This document shows positions 9,599-17,976 of a DNA stretch of 64,000 nt, in pieces. The stretch covers positions 558,001 through 622,000 of the forward strand of contig CBDCTS010000007.1 of NCBI GenBank assembly GCA_965222345.1, given 5' to 3'. Every line of letters starts with the position of its first letter. Within the stretch, counting starts at the first letter, position 1. The position numbers and the translations under genes are program-made. Below the pieces are notes generated by a model. The model ran no database searches and was not told the DNA's origin. It worked only from the letters and a program-made list of their open reading frames with translations. Origin of the DNA: JADFGZ01 sp965222345. GTDB taxonomy: Bacteria; Acidobacteriota; Terriglobia; 2-12-FULL-54-10.

Positions 9599-10585
9599 AT
9601 GGCAGCAGAAGAAAAAGACAAGCAGCTTTCCCAGTCTGAACCGGCTGAAGAGGCCGGAACCCATGCAGGCAAAGCCGAACAGCCCCGCAAGGCGATGACG
9701 CGGCGGGATTTTCTGATCCGGGGCAATGCCGGAGCCGTCGCAGTCGGCGTCATGGCCGGTACCGGCTTCGCCGCCAACCTGGCGCCGCCTCCGCAAGCCG
9801 CCCAGCCGGCGGCAGTTGATCCCGTAACGATGCGCCGGGTGAAGCTGGAGATCGACGACAAGCAGCACGACGTCACCGTGGACGTTCGCGAGAGCTTGTG
9901 GGAGACGATGAACTACAAGCTGGGGCTGTCGAACTCCAATCTCGGCTGTGACCGGGCACAGTGCGGCGCCTGCACCGTGCTGGTGGACGGCAGGCCGGTG
10001 ACCGGGTGCTCCGTGCTGACCGCGCGGCATGGCCGCGGACAGAAAATCCTGACGGTGGCCGGCATCACCAACGGACCGGGATTCCAGGGGCTGCACCCCG
10101 TCCAGCGCGCTTTCTGGCTGGAGGGCGGTTTCCAGTGCGGCATCTGCACTCGCGGCTTCGTGATGTCCGCCTACGCCCTGTTGCAGACCAACCAGAACCC
10201 CACCAACGCCGAGATCAAAAAGGCGCTGGACGGCAACATCTGCCGCTGCGGCGAGTACCCCAAGATACTGAGCGCAGTGCAGAAGGCCGCCGCGGAGATG
10301 CGGGGCGAGACGGTCAGTTACACGGCGCCGCTGGTAGCAGCCGAAGCGGTAGCCGCTGCGGCCGCGTCCGTCGAAGACGCCGTCTCCAGGCAATTTGAGT
10401 TTGTGAATCCGCTGGGAACAATCGAGGTGTACGACGATCTGTCCCTGGAGCTGCAGCAGATGCCCGGCATCGTGGATGTTTCCGGCACGGAGCGCACGAT
10501 CATGCCCGTTTGGGACCCCGCCAGGCTCGACGAAGCCGCAGTGCGGCGGGCCCTCTCTGAATTGGGCCACCCTGTCAGACCGTAG
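9599..10585 (+). CDS. Molybdenum hydroxylase 2Fe-2S subunit with Tat signal
   Basis: Electron-transfer subunit of a xanthine-dehydrogenase/CO-dehydrogenase-family hydroxylase. After a long polar leader, a twin-arginine motif TRRDFLIRGNAG (residues 34-45) precedes an Ala-rich hydrophobic region, predicting Tat export, probably carrying the partner subunits with it. The plant-type ferredoxin domain has Cys117, Cys122, Cys125 and Cys137; the second [2Fe-2S] domain has Cys180, Cys183, Cys215 and Cys217 (GNICRCGEYPKI). The usual family length is about 160-230 residues; this one has 328 because of the leader and an extra C-terminal 95 residues. The end (MPGIVDVSGTERTIMPVWDP...) has a beta-alpha-beta-beta look like an HMA/ferredoxin-like fold without the CxxC. 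First gene of a three-gene operon. Confidence 0.9.
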   Translation: MAAEEKDKQLSQSEPAEEAGTHAGKAEQPRKAMTRRDFLIRGNAGAVAVGVMAGTGFAANLAPPPQAAQPAAVDPVTMRRVKLEIDDKQHDVTVDVRESLWETMNYKLGLSNSNLGCDRAQCGACTVLVDGRPVTGCSVLTARHGRGQKILTVAGITNGPGFQGLHPVQRAFWLEGGFQCGICTRGFVMSAYALLQTNQNPTNAEIKKALDGNICRCGEYPKILSAVQKAAAEMRGETVSYTAPLVAAEAVAAAAASVEDAVSRQFEFVNPLGTIEVYDDLSLELQQMPGIVDVSGTERTIMPVWDPARLDEAAVRRALSELGHPVRP

Positions 10586-10610
10586 GACAAGGTAAAGGAG
10601 GAGGTACGAG

Positions 10611-13091
10611 ATGGCTCTCAAAGTCGATGCTCTGCGCGTCGTTCAAGACCCGGCATATGCAGCCAGCCTGACCGATTCTCAGTGGCACGCGCTGGCCGAT
10701 GACCCGGCATGGGACGAGCTGGTTGGCGAATTCGAGGAGATGACTGCTCCTGTAATGGAGCTCTACGCGGCGAAGCTGGGAATGGCGGCCCCCCAGGCAG
10801 CAACGCCGCCCCCCGCGCAGGCCGAACAGTTCGGGGTAATCGGCAAACGAGTTCCGCGCCTGCATGGCCTCGGGGTCGTCACGAACCTTGGCAAATACAC
10901 CCAGAACATGCGCATGCCGGGAATGCTTCATACCCGAACTCTGCGCAGCCCGCATCCCCATGCCAGAATCTCGAACATCGACATAAGTCAGGCCGAAGCG
11001 CTTCCCGGCGTAGTGGCGGTGCTGCATCGCGGCAACCTGCCTGCGGAGTACCGCGACGTGAAGATTGGAAGCAGCCCTCCGGACCGCTTTCTGTTCAGCG
11101 AGGAGTTCTTCGAGGTTGGGGCACCCATCGCCGTCGTCGCGGCTGAAAGCGAGCACATCGCCGATGAAGCGATCCGCCTGATCCAGATCGGATACGAGGT
11201 TCTGCCCGCTACGCTGGACATGATGGAAGGCGCTCGTCCCTCGGCGCTGAAGCAGTGGGACAACCAGCAGAACGGGACCATCGTCAACGTGACGCCGCCG
11301 CTGGTCCGGGGCAATCCAGACGCGGTGCGCGCCGACACCACTATTGAAGCGGTTCTGACGAAAGCCACCGAGCAGCACGTTCCGCTGGAGGTGACCAACT
11401 CGCTGATGTACTGGGACCAGGACCGCCTGATCGTGTACTACACCAACCAGCACGCGCACGGGACCCGGTCCCGTTTTTCCCAGGCACTGAAAATTCCGGT
11501 AAATCACGTGCGGGTCATCCAGACCGGCTACATGGGGTCAGGGTACGGCTACCGCAGCGGCATCGATTTGACTGAGATCCACACGGCCATACTAGCCAAG
11601 ATGACCGGTCGCCCCGTCAAGACGATGTACACGCGCGAGGAAGACTTCATCACGCGCACTCACCGGCCAGAGTTCCGCAACGAGATGCGGCTGGGCGTCA
11701 ACCGCGACGGAAAGGTTCAGTTCGGCCAGTTTCGCGTTTACGCCAACGTCGGCGCGCATCGAGCGGGGGGTGCCAACGGCGCCTGGTTCAACATGCAGAA
11801 CCTCTACAAGATCCCGAACTTGAAGCTGGAGGCCACCGACGTCTTCACCAACAGCTACAAGTCCGGGCCATACCGCTGCGTAAGCCATCCGAACGGAACC
11901 TTTGCCCTGGAGATGATGATGGAGAAGGCGGCGTACGCCATTGGGATGGACCCCGTCGAGCTCCGGCTGATGAACCTCAACGAGGAGGGCAACCCGGAGA
12001 CCGGTAGACCGTTCAGCAATCCCGGCATTCGGGATTGCATCCACGCCGCTGCCGACCGCATTGGCTGGAAGCAGAAGTGGCATGCGCCGCGCGCGAGAGA
12101 GGTTCGTCCGGGAGTCTTCCACGGGATCGGTCTTGCCGCTCACGCATGCAGCCATGGCGGGGGGTCCAACCCGGCAACCGGGCAGGTGATTGTGAACCGG
12201 GACGGCAGCGTGCAATGCGTTTCGGGAAGCACGGAAATCGGGCCGGGCCAACGGACGCAAATGGCGATGATTGCCGCCGAGGCGCTGGGCGTGCCCCTAC
12301 ATGCGGTGAGCATCGCCCCCTACGTGGACACCGACAACACCACCGACACGGCCAGCACCTCCGGGAGCCGGCAAACCAACACCGGCGGACGCGGCATGTA
12401 TGAGGCCGCCGTCGATGCCAAGCTCCAGATTCTGAAGTTTGCCGCCCAGAAGTTCGTCGAAGACGCGCAGCGGGCAAACGAACAGTTTCAGGTGACGTCG
12501 GAAGAACTGGATATCAAGAACGGCGACGTTTTCGTGAAAGCCGACCCCTCCAAGAAATACACCCTGGAGACGGTCGTACGGGCCAACGGCTTGCCGATCC
12601 TGGGGCGGGCGATCTACAGACAGGACAACGACTGGCGGCGAACGGCCTGGGCGTCCCATGCCGCCGAGGTCGAGGTCGACACCAAAACCGGCACCGTCAC
12701 GGTTACGAAATTCGTGGCGGCCCACGACGTCGGCCGGGCAATCAACCCGTTTGCGCTGGAGCAGCAGATCGAAGGCGGCGTGGTCATGGCCCTGGGCGCT
12801 ACCCTCACCGAAGAGATGCTGCTGGATGCGGGGACGGGCCTGCCGCTTAACCCGAACTTGCTCGACTACCGCGTACCGAGCATCCAGGACGTTCCGGAGG
12901 AGATCGACGTCATCCTCATCGAGCGGCCCAAGGCGTATGGGGTTTTTGGCGCTCACGGAATCGGCGAGCCACCGATGGCTCCCCCGGCGCCCACTGTGGC
13001 GGCAGCCGTACACAACGCGGTGGGGGTGTGGATGGAAAATATGCCGCTTACCCGCGAGAAATTACTGGCAGAGCTCAGGAATGTGAGGTAA
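10611..13091 (+). CDS. Molybdenum hydroxylase large subunit (molybdopterin-binding)
   Basis: Catalytic Moco-binding subunit of the xanthine dehydrogenase superfamily, 826 residues. The aldehyde-oxidase hammerhead domain begins near residue 80 (GKRVPRLHGLGVVTNLGKYTQNM...), followed by the two molybdopterin-binding domains; a Gly-rich HGGGSNPATGQ and the late HGIGEPPMAPPAPT supply cofactor contacts, with the Glu of GIGEPP matching the catalytic glutamate of the family. Residues 1-75 are an unusual Ala/Asp/Glu-rich N-terminal extension of unknown role. An AAAGGAGGAGG ribosome site precedes the ATG 25 bp after the Fe-S subunit. The substrate is not predictable. The Moco biosynthesis genes at 60.8-63.3 kb could supply the cofactor. 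Confidence 0.92.
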   Translation: MALKVDALRVVQDPAYAASLTDSQWHALADDPAWDELVGEFEEMTAPVMELYAAKLGMAAPQAATPPPAQAEQFGVIGKRVPRLHGLGVVTNLGKYTQNMRMPGMLHTRTLRSPHPHARISNIDISQAEALPGVVAVLHRGNLPAEYRDVKIGSSPPDRFLFSEEFFEVGAPIAVVAAESEHIADEAIRLIQIGYEVLPATLDMMEGARPSALKQWDNQQNGTIVNVTPPLVRGNPDAVRADTTIEAVLTKATEQHVPLEVTNSLMYWDQDRLIVYYTNQHAHGTRSRFSQALKIPVNHVRVIQTGYMGSGYGYRSGIDLTEIHTAILAKMTGRPVKTMYTREEDFITRTHRPEFRNEMRLGVNRDGKVQFGQFRVYANVGAHRAGGANGAWFNMQNLYKIPNLKLEATDVFTNSYKSGPYRCVSHPNGTFALEMMMEKAAYAIGMDPVELRLMNLNEEGNPETGRPFSNPGIRDCIHAAADRIGWKQKWHAPRAREVRPGVFHGIGLAAHACSHGGGSNPATGQVIVNRDGSVQCVSGSTEIGPGQRTQMAMIAAEALGVPLHAVSIAPYVDTDNTTDTASTSGSRQTNTGGRGMYEAAVDAKLQILKFAAQKFVEDAQRANEQFQVTSEELDIKNGDVFVKADPSKKYTLETVVRANGLPILGRAIYRQDNDWRRTAWASHAAEVEVDTKTGTVTVTKFVAAHDVGRAINPFALEQQIEGGVVMALGATLTEEMLLDAGTGLPLNPNLLDYRVPSIQDVPEEIDVILIERPKAYGVFGAHGIGEPPMAPPAPTVAAAVHNAVGVWMENMPLTREKLLAELRNVR

Positions 13092-13093
13092 AG

Positions 13094-14086
13094 ATGAAAA
13101 GCTTCCAACTATACGAGCCCAAAAACGTTCAGGAAGCCATCGGCGTCCTGACCAAGTTCGGCACCAAGGCCAAGGCTCTGGCGGGCGGCAGCGACCTGGT
13201 CGCCGGGGTGATGAAAGACTGGGTGCAGGGTTCCGGCATGCCACTGCCGGAAGCGCTGGTCGATCTGACCACCATTCCCCAGCTTCGCGGCATCAAGATG
13301 GACAGCAGCGGAGTCACCATCGGGGCTCTCACCACCCTTTCGGAAATCACCGAGTCGGAGGAGCTGACGGGGCGCTTCCCGCTGCTCACCCAGTCCGCGC
13401 ACAGCGTGGCGTCGCAGTTGATCCGCAATTACGGGACGCTGGGCGGCAACATCAACCAGCGCCCGCGCTGCTGGTTCTTCCGGGGCAAGGACTTCGACTG
13501 CTACAAAAAGGGCGGCGACATCTGCTTTTCCGTGACCGGCGACAACCGCTATCACGCCATCATCGGCGGCGAGCAGTGCTACATCGTTCATCCTTCCGAC
13601 ACGGCTATTGCATTGCTGGCTCTCAATGCTCAGGCAAAAATCGCCGGACCGAACGGCGAGCGCACGGTCTCGTTCGACGACTACTTCATCAGTCCGGGCG
13701 AGGATATTCTGCGCGAGAACGTTCTTCAGCCGAACGAGCTGATGACCGAGGTGTTCATCCCCACTCCCGCGCAGGGCACCAAGCAGGGCTGGGCAAAGCT
13801 CAAAAACCGCGAGGTTTATGACTTCGCCGTCGTTGCCGTCGCCGTCGCTTTCACCGAAGCGAACGGAACGTGGACGGATGGCCGCATCGCGCTCGGCGGC
13901 GTCGCTCCGGTGCCCTACCGCGCTACCGTCGTGGAAAACCAGATCAAAGGCAAGAATATCCGAAACAGCATCCAGCAGGCCGCCGCCGTCATCCGCACGG
14001 TAACGCGCCCGATGAGCATGAACGCCTACAAGGTGGACATCACACAAAATATGCTGGAGCGGACCATCCTGGACGCACTGGGGTAA
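13094..14086 (+). CDS. Molybdenum hydroxylase FAD-binding subunit
   Basis: 330-residue FAD-binding medium subunit (CoxM/XdhB type) that passes electrons between Fe-S centres and FAD. FAD-binding signatures are AGGSDLVAGVMK near residue 35 and the phosphate-binding NYGTLGGNINQRPRC in the middle, followed by the C-terminal CO-dehydrogenase flavoprotein domain (AKLKNREVYDFAVVAVAV). The start is the ATG 2 bp after the large-subunit stop codon; a longer frame from 13028 would overlap the large subunit and is rejected. The gene order S-L-M with near-zero spacing implies one transcript. The Cys-rich loop CWFFRGKDFDCYKKGGDIC after the FAD motif resembles the insert that carries an extra Fe-S cluster in the 4-hydroxybenzoyl-CoA reductase branch, though only partly. 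Confidence 0.92.
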   Translation: MKSFQLYEPKNVQEAIGVLTKFGTKAKALAGGSDLVAGVMKDWVQGSGMPLPEALVDLTTIPQLRGIKMDSSGVTIGALTTLSEITESEELTGRFPLLTQSAHSVASQLIRNYGTLGGNINQRPRCWFFRGKDFDCYKKGGDICFSVTGDNRYHAIIGGEQCYIVHPSDTAIALLALNAQAKIAGPNGERTVSFDDYFISPGEDILRENVLQPNELMTEVFIPTPAQGTKQGWAKLKNREVYDFAVVAVAVAFTEANGTWTDGRIALGGVAPVPYRATVVENQIKGKNIRNSIQQAAAVIRTVTRPMSMNAYKVDITQNMLERTILDALG

Positions 14087-14168
14087 CCATCCGAGCCACG
14101 GGCGGCCTCCCCGCCGGAACAACACCTTCTGACCCATACGGGTCGTAACACGAAAATCAAGATATAAG

Positions 14169-14195
14169 CCACGGCGAATGCTCGCCTCGCCGTGG
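14169..14195. terminator. Hairpin after the molybdenum hydroxylase operon
   Basis: Perfect 9-bp arms CCACGGCGA and TCGCCGTGG around a 9-nt loop, 83 bp after the FAD subunit gene. It shares its arm sequence with the hairpin at 2827-2859 and with a half-site at 14805-14828, so it may be a dispersed palindrome that doubles as a terminator. Confidence 0.4.
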
Positions 14196-14211
14196 GTTCT
14201 CCGTGTGACAT

Positions 14212-14499
14212 ATGCCGAGAGTCCTAATCAATCCGCCGCTAAGATTGACCTTCGATGAGGTGTACCAGGCCATTTCAAATCAATCCGGGAAGCAAACACC
14301 AGAATTGGAAACGACGGGCGGTGTTCTCTTCGAAGCCGCAGCCAAAACGGCACAAGACGGACGTCTGTTCATTTCCCTACCGCACGGTAACCGCATCTAC
14401 GAGGGTGACTGGGGCTATACCACGAACAACATGGGTAAGGATGGGCAGAGGATCGGACACTATTCAAGGCCTCTCGATGATTGGGCGAGGGGTGGGTAG
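14212..14499 (+). CDS. Small protein of unknown function
   Basis: 95 residues, no signal peptide or membrane segment. It has a helical N-terminal half (TFDEVYQAISNQSGKQTP) and a Gly/Asn/Trp-containing C-terminal half (GNRIYEGDWGYTTNNMGKDG). The even residue composition and lack of rare-residue runs look like a real protein rather than a shadow frame, but I do not recognise a family. No strong ribosome site is visible before the ATG, which lies just after the hairpin. It sits between the molybdenum hydroxylase operon and the mobile island. Confidence 0.55.
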   Translation: MPRVLINPPLRLTFDEVYQAISNQSGKQTPELETTGGVLFEAAAKTAQDGRLFISLPHGNRIYEGDWGYTTNNMGKDGQRIGHYSRPLDDWARGG

Positions 14500-14570
14500 T
14501 GCGTAGCTACCGTGAAGGGTGTATTTCGTCGTAGCCTTTTGTTTCTGCACCCTATGCAGGAAAACTAGGC

Positions 14571-14777
14571 ATGAACGGGAAGAAACAAGGCGTTCTCTTC
14601 ATCGCTATCTGCTGCATGATTGTATTCGGCATTCTCGTGACCTATACAGTTAGTTCCACCCTCGGCTTCATCCTCTCCTCAATTTTCGTTCTCTTCCTCC
14701 TTTTCTCCGGTGGCAGTTCCAATCCAAAAGATTCCTCGGTTGATTATCACTGGTGGGAAGGTTCGCAAGGTCCCTAA
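14571..14777 (+). CDS. Small membrane protein of unknown function
   Basis: 68 residues with two adjacent hydrophobic segments (about residues 6-28 and 30-47) joined by a short turn, then a polar tail ending in Trp-Trp-Glu-Gly. It is predicted to be an inner-membrane hairpin. It lies 71 bp after another small gene in the same direction. Spacing and direction suggest the two could be transcribed together. No family assignment. Confidence 0.5.
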   Translation: MNGKKQGVLFIAICCMIVFGILVTYTVSSTLGFILSSIFVLFLLFSGGSSNPKDSSVDYHWWEGSQGP

Positions 14778-15268
14778 AAATCCTTCTGGAATTCAGTCCG
14801 CAAGCCACGGCGAATGAGTTTGTTCGCCAGCCTGGGGCGCATCATCCACAGGCGCTCCGCCACGGCTTCCGCTTGGGCCTTCGGCCAAGTTGGAGGGGCA
14901 TTTCTGCCTGCCTTTAAGAGGGCAGGCGAAAACGCTTGAAACGCTTGCCCTGGCAGTTACAGGCCTTCCGGCCTGTGTTTGATTGCCTAACTCTCGGCTG
15001 GGGCACAAGCAGGGCAGTCGGAAATGCCTGCCCTTAGCGTACAGGCTGGAGGAAATGGAGCACAGGCCTTAACGGCCTGTGCTCTCTACAGGGCAGGCAG
15101 GAATGCCTACCCTACCTACAGCCACCTATCAGAATCCAACAACATCCATAATCGTCCAGGAGAGTTTATAACTATCTATATATTCAATTAGATATATGAA
15201 TACTGACGCACATTTTATTGCCCGTGACTTCCCTTGAAATCCACAGTCATCCCATTTATAATGGTGGG
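14778..15268. repeat. Cluster of extragenic palindromes at the left edge of the island
   Basis: No gene is supported here. The stretch holds several short palindromes: GCCTGCC...GGCAGGC (14906-14927), ACAGGCC/GGCCTGT (14959-14976), CACAGGCC...GGCCTGTG (15061-15081) and GGGCAGGC...GCCTACCC (15091-15112). The last two reappear in reverse complement at 32311-32363 on the other side of the island, and more copies lie at 32757-32810. They look like REP- or MITE-type extragenic palindromes. An AT-rich stretch (15170-15205) precedes the integrase gene. Confidence 0.65.
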
Positions 15269-16472
15269 ATGATTGCTGTAATCGATAAAGCCAACCTACC
15301 ACCAAAAACCAAGCCCAAAGGCCGCCATCCCGACAAGGCCCTGTCGGCTTCCTTCGTGCGCTCAGCCGGAGTGGGAAGACACGCTGACGGCAACGGGCTA
15401 TACCTGTTCGTCCAGCCTAGCGGAACCCGGAGCTGGATCCAACGTCTCATCATCCGCGGCCGACGTCGCGAACTCGGACTCGGCAGCGTCGCCCTGGTCT
15501 CGCTCGCCGAGGCTCGCGAAAAGGCACTGGCCAATCGCAAGCTGGCCCGCGAGGGCGGAGATCCGCTGGCAGAGAAACGCCGCGCCCAGGGCGTACCCAG
15601 CTTCGCCGAAGCCGCTGCGCGCGTGCTGCAACAGAAGCAGGCCGGCTGGCGCAGTTCGACTTACCCGAGGGACTGGCTGAGCAGCCTGGAACGCTACGCT
15701 TTTCCGCGCATCGGCAAGATGCCGGTCTCAGAAGTGACCAGTGCCGATGTGCTGGAGATCCTCACACCCATCTGGCACCTGAAGGCGGTCATGGCCCGTT
15801 GCGTCCAGCAGCGCATGCGCGCGGTATTGGAATGGGCCGTGGCGATGGAGTTTCGGCTCGACAACCCCTGTGACCGGGTCGTGCCGGTGCTCGGCGCCCA
15901 ACACGATGTCGTGCAGCACATGCGGGCATTGCCCCACCGGGAGGTACCGGCTGCCATCGAGACGATCCGGGCATCGAATGCGAGGCCAGTCGTGAAGCTG
16001 GCGTTCGAGTTCCTGGTGCTGACGGCGGCGCTGTCCGGTGAGGTGCGTGGGGCGGTGTGGACGGAGATCGATCAAGATGAGGGTGTGTGGACAATCCCCG
16101 CCACGCGGATGAAGGCGAAGCGCGAGCACCGGGTGCCGCTGTGCCGTCGCGCCATAGAGATTCTCGACGCGGCCCGGAGGTTCGGCGAAGGCGGTGGCCC
16201 GCTGCTGTTCCCGAGCGTGCAGCAAGGAAAGCAACTCAGCGACATGATGCTGTCGGGATTGCTAAAGGACTTAAAGATCTCCGCCGTGCCGCACGGTTTC
16301 CGCTCCAGTTTCCGAGAATGGGCGGCCGAGGAGACGAATCATCCCCGAGAGGTGATCGAGGCGGCCTTGGCACATGTGGTCCGGAACAAGGTAGAAGCGG
16401 CCTATGCCCGCTCGGACCTCTTTGAACGTCGGCGTATCCTGATGGACGACTGGGCAGCCTACCTCGACAGCG
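15059..16472 (+). repeat. Left inverted copy of the integrase-bearing terminal repeat
   Basis: From about 15059 (GAGCACAGGCCTTA) to about 16472 this sequence matches the reverse complement of about 30916-32366. It covers palindromes, the AT-rich leader and most of the integrase gene. The right copy has an extra insertion of about 45 bp of palindromic sequence (around 32265-32310). Agreement is nearly perfect through the integrase N-terminal half and falls toward the gene's 3' end. Boundaries are by eye. Confidence 0.8.
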
Positions 16473-16492
16473 AGCGCGAGAGCGCCGGTTGA
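15269..16492 (+). CDS. P4-type tyrosine recombinase (integrase), left copy, catalytic Arg I replaced
   Basis: Site-specific integrase of the phage P4/DUF4102 group: an N-terminal arm-binding domain (DGNGLYLFVQPSGTRSWIQR), core-binding middle domain and C-terminal catalytic domain. Expected catalytic residues are Arg I, Lys, His-x-x-Arg and Tyr. Seen here are the Lys region RMKAKREHRVPL, HGFR, LAHV and AAYARSDLFERR with the Tyr. But residue 255, which is Arg in the otherwise near-identical right copy (AARSGEVRG), is Leu here (AALSGEVRG, codon CTG at 16031). Loss of Arg I normally abolishes strand cleavage, so this copy is probably inactive. Start: ATG giving MIAVIDKANL; an in-frame start at 15218 would add 17 residues. 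Its stop overlaps the next gene's ATG. Confidence 0.9.
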   Translation: MIAVIDKANLPPKTKPKGRHPDKALSASFVRSAGVGRHADGNGLYLFVQPSGTRSWIQRLIIRGRRRELGLGSVALVSLAEAREKALANRKLAREGGDPLAEKRRAQGVPSFAEAAARVLQQKQAGWRSSTYPRDWLSSLERYAFPRIGKMPVSEVTSADVLEILTPIWHLKAVMARCVQQRMRAVLEWAVAMEFRLDNPCDRVVPVLGAQHDVVQHMRALPHREVPAAIETIRASNARPVVKLAFEFLVLTAALSGEVRGAVWTEIDQDEGVWTIPATRMKAKREHRVPLCRRAIEILDAARRFGEGGGPLLFPSVQQGKQLSDMMLSGLLKDLKISAVPHGFRSSFREWAAEETNHPREVIEAALAHVVRNKVEAAYARSDLFERRRILMDDWAAYLDSERESAG

Positions 16493-16758
16493 TGATCGCC
16501 CATCTTCGGGACCGAGCGGCTGTCCTGATGACGCACGGGTGGACCCGCCGCGAGGCGGAGTGGATCGCCCTGGTCTGTCTGCATAGCGGCGTGTTCACGA
16601 GGGCTCAATTCTGTTACTTCTTCGATGCCCTGTCGGATCGAAAGCGGGCGTTTCGTTTTGTGCGCAACCTGGTGGATCGCGGGCTTGCCGTAGAGGACGC
16701 TCTGCCTAACAAGCGAGGCGGCGCAAAGGCGTGCCGGATATCCAACAAAGAGGGTGAT
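16492..16758 (+). pseudogene. Truncated integrase-linked gene (replication-relaxation-like), cut by IS30
   Basis: The ATG overlaps the integrase stop codon by one base, a tight coupling typical of these elements. About 89 residues remain (MIAHLRDRAAVLMTHGWTRR..., GVFTRAQFCYFF, RAFRFVRNLVDRGLAVED), resembling the winged-helix start of replication-relaxation or mobilisation-associated proteins found beside P4-type integrases. The frame runs straight into the left inverted repeat of the IS30 element, so the rest of the gene is lost or was never restored. The family assignment is tentative. Confidence 0.6.
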
Positions 16759-17976
16759 CTCAACGGGTCGATGCAACACTTTACCCTAAAGGAGAAGGTG
16801 AAGTGTATGCGGAAGAAACAAAAGAGGCAGCGGCGAAGTTTGACAGTAACGGAGCTGGTGGAGGTCTGGGATCGGTGGCAGCAGGGTGAGTCTTCCAAAG
16901 CGATCGGACGTGTGCTTGGGAGAGAACCGTCATCTGTGTACGCCGTGCTTTTGCGCCACGGGGGTATCCGTCCCCGCTCCCGATGCCGCTCACGCCGGGT
17001 GCTGACTTTGGCCGAGCGGGAGGAGATTTCCAGAGGCATTGCGGCGAAGCGATCGATCCGATCGATTGCCGTGTTGTTGGGTCGTTCCCGTCGACCCTCA
17101 GCCGGGAGGTGGGTCGCAATGGAGGCTATGCCAGCTATCGGGCGTCGGAGGCCGATCAGCGGGCCTGGGATCGGGCTCGCCGCCCGAAATCATGTCGACT
17201 GGTCCGTTGTCCGCGGTTGCGTCAGCTTGTGGAAGAGAAGCTGCGAGAGGTCTGGTCGCCCGAGCAGATCGCCGGCTGGATGAAGCGCACGTATCCAGAG
17301 GATAAGTCGGTTCAGGTATCTCACGAAACGATCTATCGTAGCCTTTTTATTCAGGCCCGCGGGGCTCTGAAGAAAGAGCTGGCTCAGTATCTGCGGTCCA
17401 GGCGAACGATTCGCCGGTCCCGGCATGCCAGCCGGAAAGGCCATGGGAAGGGACAGATCGCCGACATCGTATCGATCCGGGAGCGCCCGGTTGCAGTGGA
17501 AGATCGTGCGGTGCCGGGTCACTGGGAAGGCGATCTAATCGCCGGATCGACAAACAGCTACATTGCGACTCTGGTGGAACGTCATTCGCGTTACGTGATG
17601 TTGGCGAAAGTGGCCAGCAAGGAAACAGAAACCGTTGTGTCCACGCTGATCCAACAGGCCAGGCAACTACCGACGGAACTTTACAAATCGCTGACCTGGG
17701 ATCGGGGTCTGGAAATGGCGGATCACAAGCGGTTCACATTGGCGACCGACATTGACGTCTACTTCTGCGATCCGAAAAGTCCATGGCAGCGCGGATCGAA
17801 CGAGAACACCAATGGACTGCTCCGATATTATTTCCCCAAACGGACGGACTTGTCGGTACACTCCCAGGAGTATCTGGATCAGATTGCGCGCCAGCTCAAC
17901 GAACGGCCCCGCAAGACGCTGGAGTTTGAAACTCCAGCCGAACGATTCAATGCATGTGTTGCATCGACCCGTTGAG
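16759..17976 (+). mobile_element. IS30-family insertion sequence
   Basis: A 1218-bp element bounded by perfect 21-bp inverted repeats: 16759-16779 (CTCAACGGGTCGATGCAACA...) and its reverse complement at 17956-17976. It contains one DDE transposase gene whose stop codon lies inside the right repeat, a common IS30 arrangement. The flanks (GGTGAT on the left, CTGGCA on the right) show no short target duplication, and both flanking genes are truncated, so the insertion was followed by an adjacent deletion or recombination between two copies. Confidence 0.88.
16807..17975 (+). pseudogene. IS30-family transposase, frameshifted
   Basis: N-terminal helix-turn-helix (RRSLTVTELVEVWDRWQQGESSKAIGRVLGREPSSVY) is in one frame; the DDE catalytic domain is in another. 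The frames meet near 17086-17090, where the family would read GRSPSTLSREVGRNGG; a TCCCG in place of TCCCCG explains the break as one missing C. Downstream, the DDE motif is intact: HWEGDLI, TWDRGLEM and SPWQRGSNENTNGLLR with the acidic residues in place. IS30 transposases are normally one frame of roughly 320-390 codons, so I read this as a disabling mutation or sequencing indel rather than programmed frameshifting. Confidence 0.85.

Noticed and set aside
14900..15115. CRISPR array from the spaced repeats at the island edges
   Set aside because: The repeats are palindromes of different sequence at irregular spacing; there are no uniform spacers and no cas genes.
15059..15268. tRNA gene as the integrase attachment site at the left edge
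   Set aside because: P4-type integrases often use tRNA genes, but no cloverleaf could be drawn at either edge; the only tRNA in the window is at 44775, far from the island.
16807..17975. Programmed frameshift in the IS30 transposase
   Set aside because: IS30 transposases are normally a single frame, and the break lies inside the conserved SPSTLSRE segment where one missing C explains it; no slippery heptamer was seen.
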